Shown piece by piece: positions 56,028 through 64,000 of a stretch of DNA of 64,000 bases. Source of the stretch: CAVQMB01 sp963713445. GTDB lineage: Bacteria > Pseudomonadota > Gammaproteobacteria > Competibacterales > Competibacteraceae. Both the position numbers and the translations under genes were made by a program. Where the stretch lies: the NCBI GenBank assembly GCA_963713445.1, contig CAVQMB010000031.1:191381-255380 (forward strand), read 5' to 3'. The notes under the pieces are model-generated. The model was not told the origin of the DNA, did not search any database, and was given only the letters and a program-made list of their open reading frames with translations. The stretch's first letter is position 1. Each line of letters opens with the position of its first letter.

Positions 56028-57164
56028 TCAGCGGGCTGCGATTTCGGTGGTTGGGCCCGGCCGGGCAGCGATCACGTGCACCGCGGCGACGTCGATCTGC
56101 GCCGTGACGGGGATACCCGGAGCAAGACTGAGGTGGCTCACGCTACGGTCCAGCACATAGGCGCTTAGGACCACACCGCAGTCCACCGTGACTCGTGTTA
56201 GCGGCCCCAGCCGTCGCGATCCGACGACGCTGCCCGGGAGATTATTGGTACCGCCGGAGTCTGGGGCGCCGGTCATGCCCAGGGTAATGTTCTCGGCTCG
56301 GATGCAGAGGTAAACCCGGTCACCGGTGGCGATGGTGTTGTCGCCGACGGTTCCCTGCAGTGAAGCGTCGGCGAGAGCGACCTGGCATGCACTTCCCGCC
56401 CGGCTTACCACGCGCCCCTCAAGAACATTGTCGACGCCGAGAAACCCCGCCACGAAGCGGTTTGCCGGCCGGGTGAAGACGGCGTCGGGGGCACCGGTTT
56501 GGACAATGCGACCGGCCTGCATCACCGCCAGCTGGTCGGCCAGCACCCGGGCATCCTGATGATCGTGGGTCACGAAGATTGCCGCTATTCGCGTCTCGCG
56601 CAGCAGAACTTTGAGTTCGTCGCGCAATCGGTCCCGGGTCTGACTGTCGAGCGCTGAGAACGGCTCGTCGAACAGGAACACGTCGGGCTGGGTGAGCAGG
56701 CTGCGGGCCAGCGCCACCCGTTGCTTTTCCCCGGGACTGAGATCGCCTGGCATACGGTGCGCCAGCGGCTGCAGGCCGAACCGCTCCAGCAGTTCGGCAA
56801 TGCGCCGGGCTGTCATGCCGCCGGCGCCCTGTGGGCGCCGGCCAAAGGCAATGTTGCGGATCACGTTTAGATGTGGAAACAGGCCGAAGTTCTGGAAAAT
56901 GAAGCCCACCCGGCGCGCTTCCGGCGCCAGGTCGGTGACGTCGCGTCCGCGCAGCCGGATGCGCCCGCTCCGGGGTCGGTAGAAGCCGGCAATGGTTTCC
57001 AGGGTGACCGATTTGCCAGCACCATTGGGACCCAGGATAACGCCGATCTCTCCCGGCGCGAGCACGATATCGATGTCCCGCAGTGCGAACCCGCCGACCG
57101 CTACGGCAACACGGTCAAGAACAACAGCCGGCCTGGTGGCGGCCGTGCTGGCGTCAGCGACCAT
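56028..57164 (-). CDS. wtpC: Tungstate/molybdate ABC transporter ATPase (WtpC/ModC-type)
   Basis: The 378-residue ATPase has Walker A GPNGAGKSVT, signature LSPGEKQRVALARSL and Walker B FLFDEPFSALDS. The C-terminal part contains TOBE-like segments (LCIRAENITLG then TRVTVDCGVVLSAYV), as in molybdate or tungstate ATPases. The start at 57164 was chosen; it overlaps the permease stop by 11 bases. The order ATPase, permease, binding protein and the adjacent moaC fit oxyanion import for the molybdopterin pathway. Confidence 0.85.
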   Translation of the reverse strand: MVADASTAATRPAVVLDRVAVAVGGFALRDIDIVLAPGEIGVILGPNGAGKSVTLETIAGFYRPRSGRIRLRGRDVTDLAPEARRVGFIFQNFGLFPHLNVIRNIAFGRRPQGAGGMTARRIAELLERFGLQPLAHRMPGDLSPGEKQRVALARSLLTQPDVFLFDEPFSALDSQTRDRLRDELKVLLRETRIAAIFVTHDHQDARVLADQLAVMQAGRIVQTGAPDAVFTRPANRFVAGFLGVDNVLEGRVVSRAGSACQVALADASLQGTVGDNTIATGDRVYLCIRAENITLGMTGAPDSGGTNNLPGSVVGSRRLGPLTRVTVDCGVVLSAYVLDRSVSHLSLAPGIPVTAQIDVAAVHVIAARPGPTTEIAAR

Positions 57165-57987
57165 GGCCGGACGAATGGCCGTGGCCGAAGGCGATGGAAC
57201 GCAGCAGGATGAATAAGGCCAGTGAAATAACGAGTAGCAGCAAGGCCATGGCGGTCGCCTGATTGAGGCCGTAACGCATGAACAGCTCATAGATTTTCAC
57301 GGGTGCGGTCATCGGGTAGTAGACCAGCACCACGACGGCGCCAAATTCAGCGATGGCCCGGGCGAAGGTTAGGGTAAAACCGGTCATGATGCTGCGCCAT
57401 GCCAGCGGCAGCGTTACTTGTCGCAACACCGCCCAGGGGCCAAGCCCAAGCGTCCGGGCGACTTGTTCGAGGCGTGGATCGATACTTTCGAAGCCGCTGC
57501 GCGCCGCGTTGACCATGTACGGAACAGAAACGAAGAGCATGGCAACCACGATTCCGGCCAGTGTACCCCAAAACTGGAGCCCGACCGCGGCGGCTGGCGC
57601 TCCCAGGATGCCGTGACGGCCGAATACAAACAGCAGGGCAATACCGGCGACGGTATGCGGTACCGCCAATGGGATGTCGACAATGGCCGAGATCAGGTTC
57701 TTGCCCCGGAATTCGCTGCGTGCCAGCAGGTAGGCCAGCGGCACGCCGAGCATGACCGCGACCAGGGCGGCCAGGCTGGCGCCTTCGAGGCTCAGTATGA
57801 TGGCCTGGCGGACATCGGATGAGCCTGCCACCGCTACCAGGTTGGCTCCGCTCTGGCTGGCGGCGAGTTCGACTAACGGCAGCACAATGAAGCCGAGCAG
57901 AATGCCGCCCAGCAGCCAGCCCACCAGTAGGGTGGCCCGCGAACGGGCCGGTGAGCGGGCCTGTTCGCGGGAATGAGGCCGGCGCAT
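57154..57987 (-). CDS. wtpB: Tungstate/molybdate ABC transporter permease (WtpB/ModB-type)
   Basis: The 277-residue membrane protein has a basic N-terminus, LGGILLGFIVLPLVELAA in helix 1 and DIPLAVPHTVAGIALLFVFG. The coupling loop is EQVARTLGLGPWAVLRQVTL, followed by FARAIAEFGAVVVLVYYPM, typical of molybdate/tungstate permeases. It is 32 bases downstream of the binding protein gene on the minus strand. Confidence 0.87.
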   Translation of the reverse strand: MRRPHSREQARSPARSRATLLVGWLLGGILLGFIVLPLVELAASQSGANLVAVAGSSDVRQAIILSLEGASLAALVAVMLGVPLAYLLARSEFRGKNLISAIVDIPLAVPHTVAGIALLFVFGRHGILGAPAAAVGLQFWGTLAGIVVAMLFVSVPYMVNAARSGFESIDPRLEQVARTLGLGPWAVLRQVTLPLAWRSIMTGFTLTFARAIAEFGAVVVLVYYPMTAPVKIYELFMRYGLNQATAMALLLLVISLALFILLRSIAFGHGHSSGHGR

Positions 57988-58019
57988 CAGGAATGCCTGT
58001 GGCAGGGTACGTCCGGTGT

Positions 58020-58988
58020 TCAGGAAGACGGCCAGGGCTTGACCAGCGGCTTCAGCGCAGCCGGAACATTGTTCACCCCGGCGGCATAGGCTGGGCTGAA
58101 CGTGCCGAAGCCCTTGGCGGCGAGGATCCTGCGGCCTTCCGGGCCCAGCACCAGCTGCAGATATTTCTGAGCAAGCGTTGTATGCGTTGCAACATTGGGA
58201 ATGGTGATGGCGTAAACGATTGGTTTGCCGCTTAAATCACCGTTCTTTGTGTGGGCGGCGCCGGTCTTGTAGAACGCAGCATGGGCCGGATCGCTCAGAT
58301 TGATTTTGGCAGGTAGCTTCAGGTAATGGAGATGATGCTGCAAGGCGTCGGACCGATAAATCGCCAGGTAGTCAATCTGGCCGACCTGCAAGGCTGCCAG
58401 CAGCGAGGTTTCGGTGTCGCGCATATTGCGCCGCGGGGCGTTCGCCAGGATTTTGGAGGCCAGTTTTGGCACCCGGTAATACTTGGATGCGAGCTCTAGC
58501 ATCTGGACGGTCTGGTAGCCGGACGGATCGGTATTCGGATCCGAGCGGCCGATTTCCACACCGGGCCGGGCTAAAATCCGATACCAGTCGCCGGTATTTA
58601 TATCCTTCGCGTACTTGCTCTTGTCGGTATAGACAAACGTAATGGCGTTGCGGGCGAAACCGATGTACCACGTGGTATAGCCTTTGTGGCCGTCCCTGGC
58701 AAACAGATATTTGGGCATGACGCTGTAGTCGGCGGCCGCGTAAATGTCGGCGCGCTGGTGCAGTTCGGTAAGCTTCTTCGCCATTTTTACACTGCCACCA
58801 AACTGGGCTTGTACTTTGACGCCGGGGTTCTCTTTCTCGAAGACCTTGTCGATGGCACGGAACGGCACAGCTAGTGTTCCGGCGGCGAAGATGGTCAGGG
58901 TCGGGGTGGTCGCTGCATTGGCCGGTACGGCCGGTGCCGCCAGCCCGAGCACTGCGGCGGTGACGGCTGCGATGGCTATTCGATGCAT
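58020..58988 (-). CDS. wtpA: Tungstate/molybdate-binding protein (WtpA-like)
   Basis: The 322-residue periplasmic protein starts with a signal peptide (MHRIAIAAVTAAVLGLAAPA) ending near ANAA. The mature part LTIFAAGTLAVPFRAIDKVF, FGGSVKMAKKLTELHQRADI and ADYSVMPKYLF match the WtpA pattern, in which the GS loops hold the oxyanion. GAGGTAGACG lies before the ATG at 58988. An ATG 13 codons earlier is less likely. The specificity, tungstate or molybdate, is not certain. Confidence 0.87.
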   Translation of the reverse strand: MHRIAIAAVTAAVLGLAAPAVPANAATTPTLTIFAAGTLAVPFRAIDKVFEKENPGVKVQAQFGGSVKMAKKLTELHQRADIYAAADYSVMPKYLFARDGHKGYTTWYIGFARNAITFVYTDKSKYAKDINTGDWYRILARPGVEIGRSDPNTDPSGYQTVQMLELASKYYRVPKLASKILANAPRRNMRDTETSLLAALQVGQIDYLAIYRSDALQHHLHYLKLPAKINLSDPAHAAFYKTGAAHTKNGDLSGKPIVYAITIPNVATHTTLAQKYLQLVLGPEGRRILAAKGFGTFSPAYAAGVNNVPAALKPLVKPWPSS

Positions 58989-59171
58989 GGATCGTCTACC
59001 TCTCTGAAGCATTGCAAAATTGCGCATTAACTACGAACAGGCGGTGAATATAAAAATATACAGTCTGAACGCAATAAATGCACTGAGTAGGGCGCCGGGC
59101 AACCCGCGCGAATCGGCAGCAGGATTAGGGTTGGATTGGCGCTACAATGCGTGTTGGTATGGGCAGGAACG

Positions 59172-59657
59172 ATGGATATGACCGATCTGACGCATTTCAA
59201 CGCCGCCGGTGACGCCCACATGGTCGATGTTGGCGGCAAGGATGAAACCGAGCGGGTCGCGGTGGCGGAAGGTTGCATTCGTATGCAGCCGCCAACTCTG
59301 GCACTGATCCGCAACGGTGGTCATAAGAAGGGCGATGTACTGGGTATCGCCCGCATTGCCGGCATAATGGCCGCCAAGAAGACGGCCGATCTGGTGCCGT
59401 TATGCCATCCGCTGGCGCTGACCCGGGTCGAGCTGGAACTGCAGGCGCAAGGTGAGGACAGCGTGCATTGTCAGGCCACCGTCGCCACCCGTGGCCGGAC
59501 CGGTGTCGAAATGGAGGCGCTGACGGCGGTGCAGGTGGCGCTGCTCACTGTGTACGACATGTGCAAGGCGGTCGACCGCGGCATGGTGATGGAATCGATC
59601 CGCCTGCTGGAAAAAGCCGGTGGCAAGTCGGGACACTGGCGTCGCCAGCATGACTGA
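59172..59657 (+). CDS. moaC: Cyclic pyranopterin monophosphate synthase MoaC
   Basis: The 161-residue protein completes the first step of molybdenum cofactor synthesis. It has the MoaC signature GDAHMVDVGGKDETERVAVA, KKGDVLGIARIAGIMAAKKT and LVPLCHPLALTRVELEL, plus the C-terminal YDMCKAVDRGMVMESIRLLE. AGGA lies before the ATG at 59172. Its stop overlaps the rnd start. It is divergent from the WtpABC importer (about 180 bases between). Confidence 0.93.
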   Translation: MDMTDLTHFNAAGDAHMVDVGGKDETERVAVAEGCIRMQPPTLALIRNGGHKKGDVLGIARIAGIMAAKKTADLVPLCHPLALTRVELELQAQGEDSVHCQATVATRGRTGVEMEALTAVQVALLTVYDMCKAVDRGMVMESIRLLEKAGGKSGHWRRQHD

Positions 59658-60819
59658 ACCGCGCTACATCGACAGTCAGCCGGCTCTGGTGAGCCTCTGT
59701 AACGACCTCGGTCGCCATGATTGGGTCGCCCTCGATACTGAGTTCATTCGCGAGCGGACTTATTATCCCCAGTTGTGCCTGGTGCAATTGGCGACCGATG
59801 CCTGGGTAGTCTGTATCGATCCGCTGGCGGGACTCGATCTGACGCCGCTGCTCGAACGACTGTCGAGTCCGGCGTTGACCAAGGTGTTACATGCCGCCCA
59901 GCAGGACCTGGAGATTCTCACCCGGTTGCACGGGATGCCGCCGGCGCCGCTGTTCGATACCCAGATCGCTGCCACGGTTCTGGGGCAGGGTGAGCAGATT
60001 GGCTATGCCACGCTGGTCAAGGCAGTGCTGGGCGTGGAACTGGACAAGTCACAGGTCCGGACCGACTGGAGCCGGCGTCCGCTCACTCCGGAGCAGTTGC
60101 GGTACGCGGCCGACGACGTCATTTACTTGGGCGAAGTCTACCAGCGCCAGCTCGTAGAACTCGAGGCCCGGGGTCGACTCGGCTGGCTGGCCGAGGACTT
60201 CGCGGCGCTGGCCGATCCGGAGCGCTACCAGGTCGATCGCGAGCAGGTCTGGCGTCGCATTAAAGGCGCCAACAAACTGCGTGGGCGGCGGCTGAATGTG
60301 CTGCGAGCTCTGGCCGCGTGGCGCGAGCGCACTGCCATGGCCGCCAACCGTCCGCGGCGTTGGCTGCTGGGTGATGATGTATTACTCGACCTGGCGCGAC
60401 TGATGCCGGCCGACGACCAGGCACTGAGCCGTTTGCGCGGCCTGTCAGCCGAGCAACGGCGTCGTTATGGTGACACCTTGCTGGCGCTGATCGCGACCGC
60501 GGCAGCCGAACCGCGGGAGAACTGGCCGGCGTGGCCGGCCGGCAAGCCGCTGGCACCGGGCCAGGAGGCCCTGGTCGATGCGCTGCTGGCGATTGTCAGG
60601 CTGGCGGCGCGGGAGCACGAGGTGAGTCCCGGTAGTCTCGCCGGCCGGCGCGATCTTGAGCAACTCGCCCTGGGCCAGGACGCTGCGCTGTTGCATGGCT
60701 GGCGCAGGGTCCTGGCAGGGCAGCGTATCAGTGCGTTTCTGGCCGGTCAGCGGGCATTGATGGTTGCGGTCGGTGAACTGGCGCTAACCGAGGCGAATGA
60801 GGATGCCAGCCACCGCTAG
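59650..60819 (+). CDS. rnd: Ribonuclease D
   Basis: The 389-residue enzyme trims tRNA 3' ends. It has the DEDD exonuclease motifs: VALDTEFIRERTYYPQLCLV, HAAQQDLEILTRL and the YAADDVIYLGEVY region. HRDC domains follow in the C-terminal half (NKLRGRRLNVLRALAAWRER, LARLMPADDQALSRLRG). The ATG at 59650 overlaps the moaC TGA, so the two are translationally coupled. Confidence 0.92.
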   Translation: MTEPRYIDSQPALVSLCNDLGRHDWVALDTEFIRERTYYPQLCLVQLATDAWVVCIDPLAGLDLTPLLERLSSPALTKVLHAAQQDLEILTRLHGMPPAPLFDTQIAATVLGQGEQIGYATLVKAVLGVELDKSQVRTDWSRRPLTPEQLRYAADDVIYLGEVYQRQLVELEARGRLGWLAEDFAALADPERYQVDREQVWRRIKGANKLRGRRLNVLRALAAWRERTAMAANRPRRWLLGDDVLLDLARLMPADDQALSRLRGLSAEQRRRYGDTLLALIATAAAEPRENWPAWPAGKPLAPGQEALVDALLAIVRLAAREHEVSPGSLAGRRDLEQLALGQDAALLHGWRRVLAGQRISAFLAGQRALMVAVGELALTEANEDASHR

Positions 60820-60884
60820 TTATTTTCCCGACCAGGGTGGGGCGTCGCCGGTTGCGAGTACTCGGGAAATACCTTAGGCAACGG

Positions 60885-60995
60885 TCACGACTGCCCGAAC
60901 AGCAGAATCAGCACCAGACTGGCAATTAGCACATAGGTCGAGCGCTCGATCGGCGGCGGCACCAGCCGGGTCCACCAGCGCTTGAAAAAGTGCCG
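60885..60995 (-). pseudogene. Short remnant of an isoprenylcysteine methyltransferase/NnrU-like membrane protein
   Basis: One frame reads RHFFKRWWTRLVPPPIERST then YVLIASLVLILLFGQS and stops at 60885-60887. FKRWWTRLVPP..ERSTYVL with the following helix is typical of NnrU-like membrane methyltransferases. Only about 36 codons survive; the rest is not found. It lies between rnd and trkA, where trkH might be expected. The remaining bases on both sides (60820-60884 and 60996-61045) show nothing. Confidence 0.4.
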
Positions 60996-61045
60996 CGCCG
61001 TCAGACCATTGCATTACGGGGCGGCTTTCGGTCAGCGGGACACGT

Positions 61046-62418
61046 TCAGACAAAGGTTACGCTGACCTGGAACAGCCGTTCGACGTCATTGATGCGGCTC
61101 TTATCGGTCAGAAACAGGATAACGTGGTCCTCGGCCTCGATGACGGTGTCGTGATGGCAGATCACGACGACGTCGTTGCGTACCAGGGCCGCGATGGTGG
61201 TGCCCCGCGGTAGTGATATCTGCTCGATCCGCCGGCCGACCACCTTGGAGGTGCCCGGGTCACCGTGGGCGACCGCCTCGATGGCCTCGGCCGCGCCGCG
61301 CCGGAGCGAGTGCACCTCCACCACGTCGCCGCGGCGGACATGCGAGCAGCGGCGCCGATGGTCGCCTGCTGCGGCGAAATGGCGATATCGATGATGCCGC
61401 GATTCGACCAGATCGACATAGGCCGGCCGGTTGATCAGCGCCATGACCTTGCGTGCACCCAGGCGCTTGGCCAGCATGGCCGACAGGATGTTGGCCTCGT
61501 CGTCGTTGGTCAGCGCGCAGAACACATCGGTGTGTTCGATGTTTTCCTCGATGCAGCAGCTCTTCGTCGGCGGCATCGCCGCGCAGCACGATGGCGCGGT
61601 CCAGGGCTCCGAGATGCTCGCGGGCACGGGCCGGGTCGTGCTCGATGATCTTGACCTGGTGGCGGGCTTCCAGGCCGCGGCCAGGCGGCTTGCCGATGTT
61701 GCCGCCGCCGGCGATGACGATGCGTTTGTTGGGCTTGTCCAGTTGGCGGAGTTCGGCATCACGATGCGGATGTTCTTGCGCGCGGCGATGAAGAACACCT
61801 CATCGTCGGCCTCGATGACGGTATTGCCCTCCGGGAATGATCGCCCTGCCACGGCGGAAAATCGCCGCCACCCGTGTCTCCATGCCCGGCATGTGGTGGG
61901 TCAGCGCGCGCAGTGCCTGCCGACCAGCGGGCCACCGTAATAGGCCTTCACCGCCACCAGCCCGACCCGGCCGTCGGCGAAATCCAGCACCTGCAGCGCG
62001 CCCGGGTGCTCGATCAGCCGGCGGATAGATCGGTGACCAGTTGTTCCGGGCTGATCAGCACATCGACCGGCAGGGCCTCCTGGGCGAAGAGCTCGCGACG
62101 AGTTGAGATATTCGACGGCACGTACGCGGGCGATCTTGGTCGGCGTGCGGAAACAGCGTGTAGGCGATCTGGCAGGCGACCATATTGGTTTCGTCGCTGC
62201 TGGTCACGGCGATGATCATGTCCGCGTCTCGGCGCGCCGCCTGCTCGAGCACATCGGGGTGGGAGGCATGGCCGACCACGGTGCGGAGGTCCAGGCGGTC
62301 CTGCAATTCCCGCAGCACCTCGGCGCGCGATCGACCACGGTGATGTCGTTGGCTTCCGTCGCCAGGTTGTGGCGACCGAAGTGCCGACCTGGCCGGCGCC
62401 CAATATGATGATTTTCAT
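61046..62418 (-). pseudogene. trkA: Trk potassium uptake protein TrkA, many frameshifts
   Basis: Reframed pieces cover the whole protein of about 458 residues. These are MKIIILGAGQVGTSV at the start, LATEANDITVVD, VVGHASHPDVLEQAARRDAD then MIIAVTSSDETNMVACQIAY, and a second NAD-binding domain (VIAGGGNIG after reframing). IEENIEHTDVFCALTNDDEA then NILSAMLAKRLGARKVMALI is followed by the final in-frame section VVGRRIEQISLPRGTTIAAL ending VERLFQVSVTFV. TrkA is the cytoplasmic NAD(H)-binding regulator of TrkH. At least eight breaks are needed, mixed insertions and deletions. It follows ntrX by 14 bases. Errors in sequencing are a strong alternative to decay. Confidence 0.75.
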
Positions 62419-62432
62419 CGCCCGGAATGCGG

Positions 62433-63362
62433 CTACTGCTCGTCCAGGGCGCGTTTGGGGTCGATGCCCAGCGCACGCAGCTTGCGGTACAGGTTGGTAC
62501 GCTCCATGCCGACCCGGTCAGCCAGCCGGGCTACGTTACCGTCGCATTCGCGGAACTGCTGCAGCAGGTAGGCCCGCTCGAAGCGTTCGCGGGCCTCGCG
62601 CAATGGCAGGTTCAGCGGGATGCTGCCGACCTCCTGCGACCTCAGTGGTGGTGCGTTGCTGATGGCGGCTTCGACCTCATCCTGGGAAATGCTTTCGCCG
62701 CTGCCCAGGATCAGCAGCCGTTGCACCAGATTCTTGAGTTCGCGGATGTTGCCGGGCCAACCGTAGTTGCGCAGCCGGTTCTGGGCTGCGACGCTGAAGC
62801 GGCGATAGCTCAGCCCTTCGTGATCGACGAAATAGTTGACGTAGTAGTTCAGCAGGTCGGGCACGTCCTCGACGTGGTCGCGCAGGGGCGGTAGCTTGAT
62901 CGGCACCACCGCAAGTTGGTAATAGAGATCCTCCCGGAAACGGCCTTCGGCGACTTCGCGTTCCAGATCACGATGGGTGGCGGCCACGATCCGGACATTC
63001 ACCTGCACCGGTTCCTTACCGCTCAGGCGCAGAAAGGACCCGTTTTCCAGCGCACCGGCCAGCTTGGCCTGGGTATCCATATCCATATCGGCAAGTTCAT
63101 CGAGAAACAGGATGCCGCCGCTGGCCTGCTCCAGCCGGCCATAATGCACCCATTCGTCGCGCTCTGAACCGAACAGTTCCAGGGCCGAATTTTCGCGCGC
63201 GATTGAGCCCACCCCGACATCGATGAACGGGCCATTCTGGCGCGGGCTGTGAGCGTGCAGGTAGCGCGCGAAAACCTCTTTGCCGATACCGGGCTCGCCG
63301 GACAGCAGCACCGGCGTGTCGTGCTGGGCGATCCGTTGTACCTGGGCCCGCAGGCGCTGCAT
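62433..63362 (-). CDS. NtrX-like sigma-54 interaction (AAA+) regulator, N-terminal receiver missing, no GAFTGA
   Basis: The 309-residue protein is the AAA+ and Fis-type parts of an NtrX-like response regulator. It has Walker A GEPGIGKE, LFLDELADMDMDTQAKLAGA (Walker B), FREDLYYQLAVVPIKLPPLR and the C-terminal helix-turn-helix NVARLADRVGMERTNLYRKL. The usual GAFTGA loop after ELFG is absent: the sequence goes ELFGSERDEWVHYGRLEQAS. Full NtrX has a receiver of about 120 residues before this. Here coding ends at an abrupt junction near 63362-63375. It is the gene before trkA, as in other gammaproteobacteria. Confidence 0.8.
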   Translation of the reverse strand: MQRLRAQVQRIAQHDTPVLLSGEPGIGKEVFARYLHAHSPRQNGPFIDVGVGSIARENSALELFGSERDEWVHYGRLEQASGGILFLDELADMDMDTQAKLAGALENGSFLRLSGKEPVQVNVRIVAATHRDLEREVAEGRFREDLYYQLAVVPIKLPPLRDHVEDVPDLLNYYVNYFVDHEGLSYRRFSVAAQNRLRNYGWPGNIRELKNLVQRLLILGSGESISQDEVEAAISNAPPLRSQEVGSIPLNLPLREARERFERAYLLQQFRECDGNVARLADRVGMERTNLYRKLRALGIDPKRALDEQ

Positions 63363-63370
63363 GATTTCGT

Positions 63371-63562
63371 ACAGGCGCCTTTACAACTTCCCTTAGTGTC
63401 GGCCAGGTATTGGGGCCGCTCGCATTTGGCGCCATCGCCGATCTGTTTCAGTTAGATTATGCCTTCTATATCGGCGGAATAGTGGGACTTGCCGGCAGCG
63501 TGATCAGCTATATTCTCTTGCGAAAAGCAGCTAATTTACCCCCTGAGGAGCCCGGCTATTAG
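63371..63562 (+). pseudogene. C-terminal fragment of an MFS transporter at a junction
   Basis: An open frame of about 63 codons starts inside the junction with the NtrX gene and ends at TAG 63560-63562. It reads FTTSLSVGQVLGPLAFGAIA, then a last helix YIGGIVGLAGSVISYILLRK and a tail of Pro-Glu. The GQVLGPL..GAIADLF motif is typical of the final pair of MFS helices. The upstream part of the gene is absent. It is on the plus strand, tail to tail with nothing. Confidence 0.55.
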
Positions 63563-63919
63563 ACCGCATTTCTCATCAGTTCAGGCGGCGTCAGAATGAG
63601 AATGGGGATATTTATTCATTGACAAGGGGCTTTTTAATGGGTGACCCTTATGTTTTCTTTGTCATAATCGATAACGATGCCTTCACCTGTGCACTGGGTG
63701 AAAGGCTTTGTTGGAAAAATTTATTAAAGATCATATCCTGTCAAATATGTAGACCCTAGTGTTTTTTTTAAACGATATCATCTTTATGAAACCGTGTTTG
63801 CAGATTGAGATCAAGTGATTATCTTTTTTATAAATATCATGCATGATGACACGTACTGTTGAGTAATAAACTCAAACCTCGGTTTGTCTCATTATGCTTT
63901 TCCAAGTAGGGGATACACC
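63563..63919. other. AT-rich intergenic region with an inverted repeat
   Basis: These 357 bases are much richer in A and T than the rest of the window and contain no clear gene. An inverted repeat TTCACC-N9-GGTGAA stands at about 63681-63701, with GTGCAC in its middle, like an operator or small hairpin. TTGACA at about 63619 resembles a -35 box but no well-placed -10 follows. Nothing else could be supported. Confidence 0.4.
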
Positions 63920-63988
63920 ATGAAATGGAGAGTGTTGGTAGGATTGATGGTGGCTTCTTTGCTCGTGGCAGCAGCAATACGTATGTAG
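63920..63988 (+). CDS. Short ORF with signal-peptide-like sequence at window end
   Basis: The ATG at 63920 has AGGGGAT upstream and opens MKWRVLVGLMVASLLVAAAI, which looks like a secretion signal, then stops at 63986-63988 after 22 residues. Shifting one base at the GCA triplets continues as SNTYVVKVYT to the window end, so a frameshifted secreted protein running off the edge is a possible reading. I do not recognise it. Confidence 0.35.
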   Translation: MKWRVLVGLMVASLLVAAAIRM

Positions 63989-64000
63989 TCAAGGTATACA

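Overview
The window reads as a high-GC gammaproteobacterial chromosome segment, probably from an uncultured organism. Pointers are the classic gammaproteobacterial string rhodanese-grxC-secB-gpsA, the ntrX-trkA pair, pmbA, metF, ahcY-metK and Sec-type housekeeping genes. The genus cannot be fixed from the sequence. No rRNA, tRNA, CRISPR array, phage or transposase was seen.

Layout. 1-1.4 kb: truncated Bcr/CflA drug exporter and an OsmC-like protein. 1.6-6.3 kb: an AT-richer envelope-glycan block (GtrB-like glycosyltransferase, YfhO-like membrane protein, SAM methyltransferase, then YqgE) in which every gene is frameshifted. 6.4-9.8 kb: eukaryote-type (type 2) ileS with a possible leader-peptide attenuator. 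9.8-15.8 kb: HtrA protease, glutathione reductase, aldo/keto reductase, PmbA and an encapsulin-type ferritin without a visible shell gene. 15.9-21.3 kb: a peptide-type ABC importer operon (-) with a damaged ATPase and one damaged permease. 21.4-38.4 kb: a region that looks devoted to quaternary-amine/betaine use: LysR regulator, MttB-family methyltransferase, an OYE-FAD demethylase (DgcA/StcD-like), a second peptide-type ABC importer, a class V aminotransferase, a ROK kinase, a double cupin, a core-only MetE-like enzyme and a betaine-homocysteine methyltransferase. 38.4-46.3 kb: thioredoxin reductase, an SDR, and a class III transaminase with a complete branched-chain-type (Liv) importer. 46.5-51.7 kb: Ppx/GppA, haloacid dehalogenase, gpsA-secB-grxC-rhodanese, peroxiredoxin. 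51.8-55.9 kb: metF, ahcY, metK. 56-60.8 kb: tungstate/molybdate importer, moaC, rnd. 61-63.4 kb: damaged trkA and an N-terminally truncated NtrX that ends at an abrupt junction with the tail of an MFS gene and AT-rich DNA up to the window end.

How it fits together. Betaines imported by the ABC systems could lose methyl groups to a corrinoid carrier (MttB-like) or to homocysteine (Bmt). The remaining N-methyl groups could then be oxidised by the OYE-FAD enzyme. Methionine made by Bmt, the MetE-like enzyme or the metF route would feed metK, with ahcY recycling SAH. This is inferred from families and neighbourhood.

Caution. Many genes carry single-base indels, strongly clustered. In the damaged OYE and ABC-transporter genes these are mostly extra G or C bases; in the glycan block and in mttB and trxB they are missing bases. 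Sequencing error is a serious alternative to real gene decay, so disrupted genes are reported at their full reconstructed span. Start sites were chosen from ribosome binding sites and family length.
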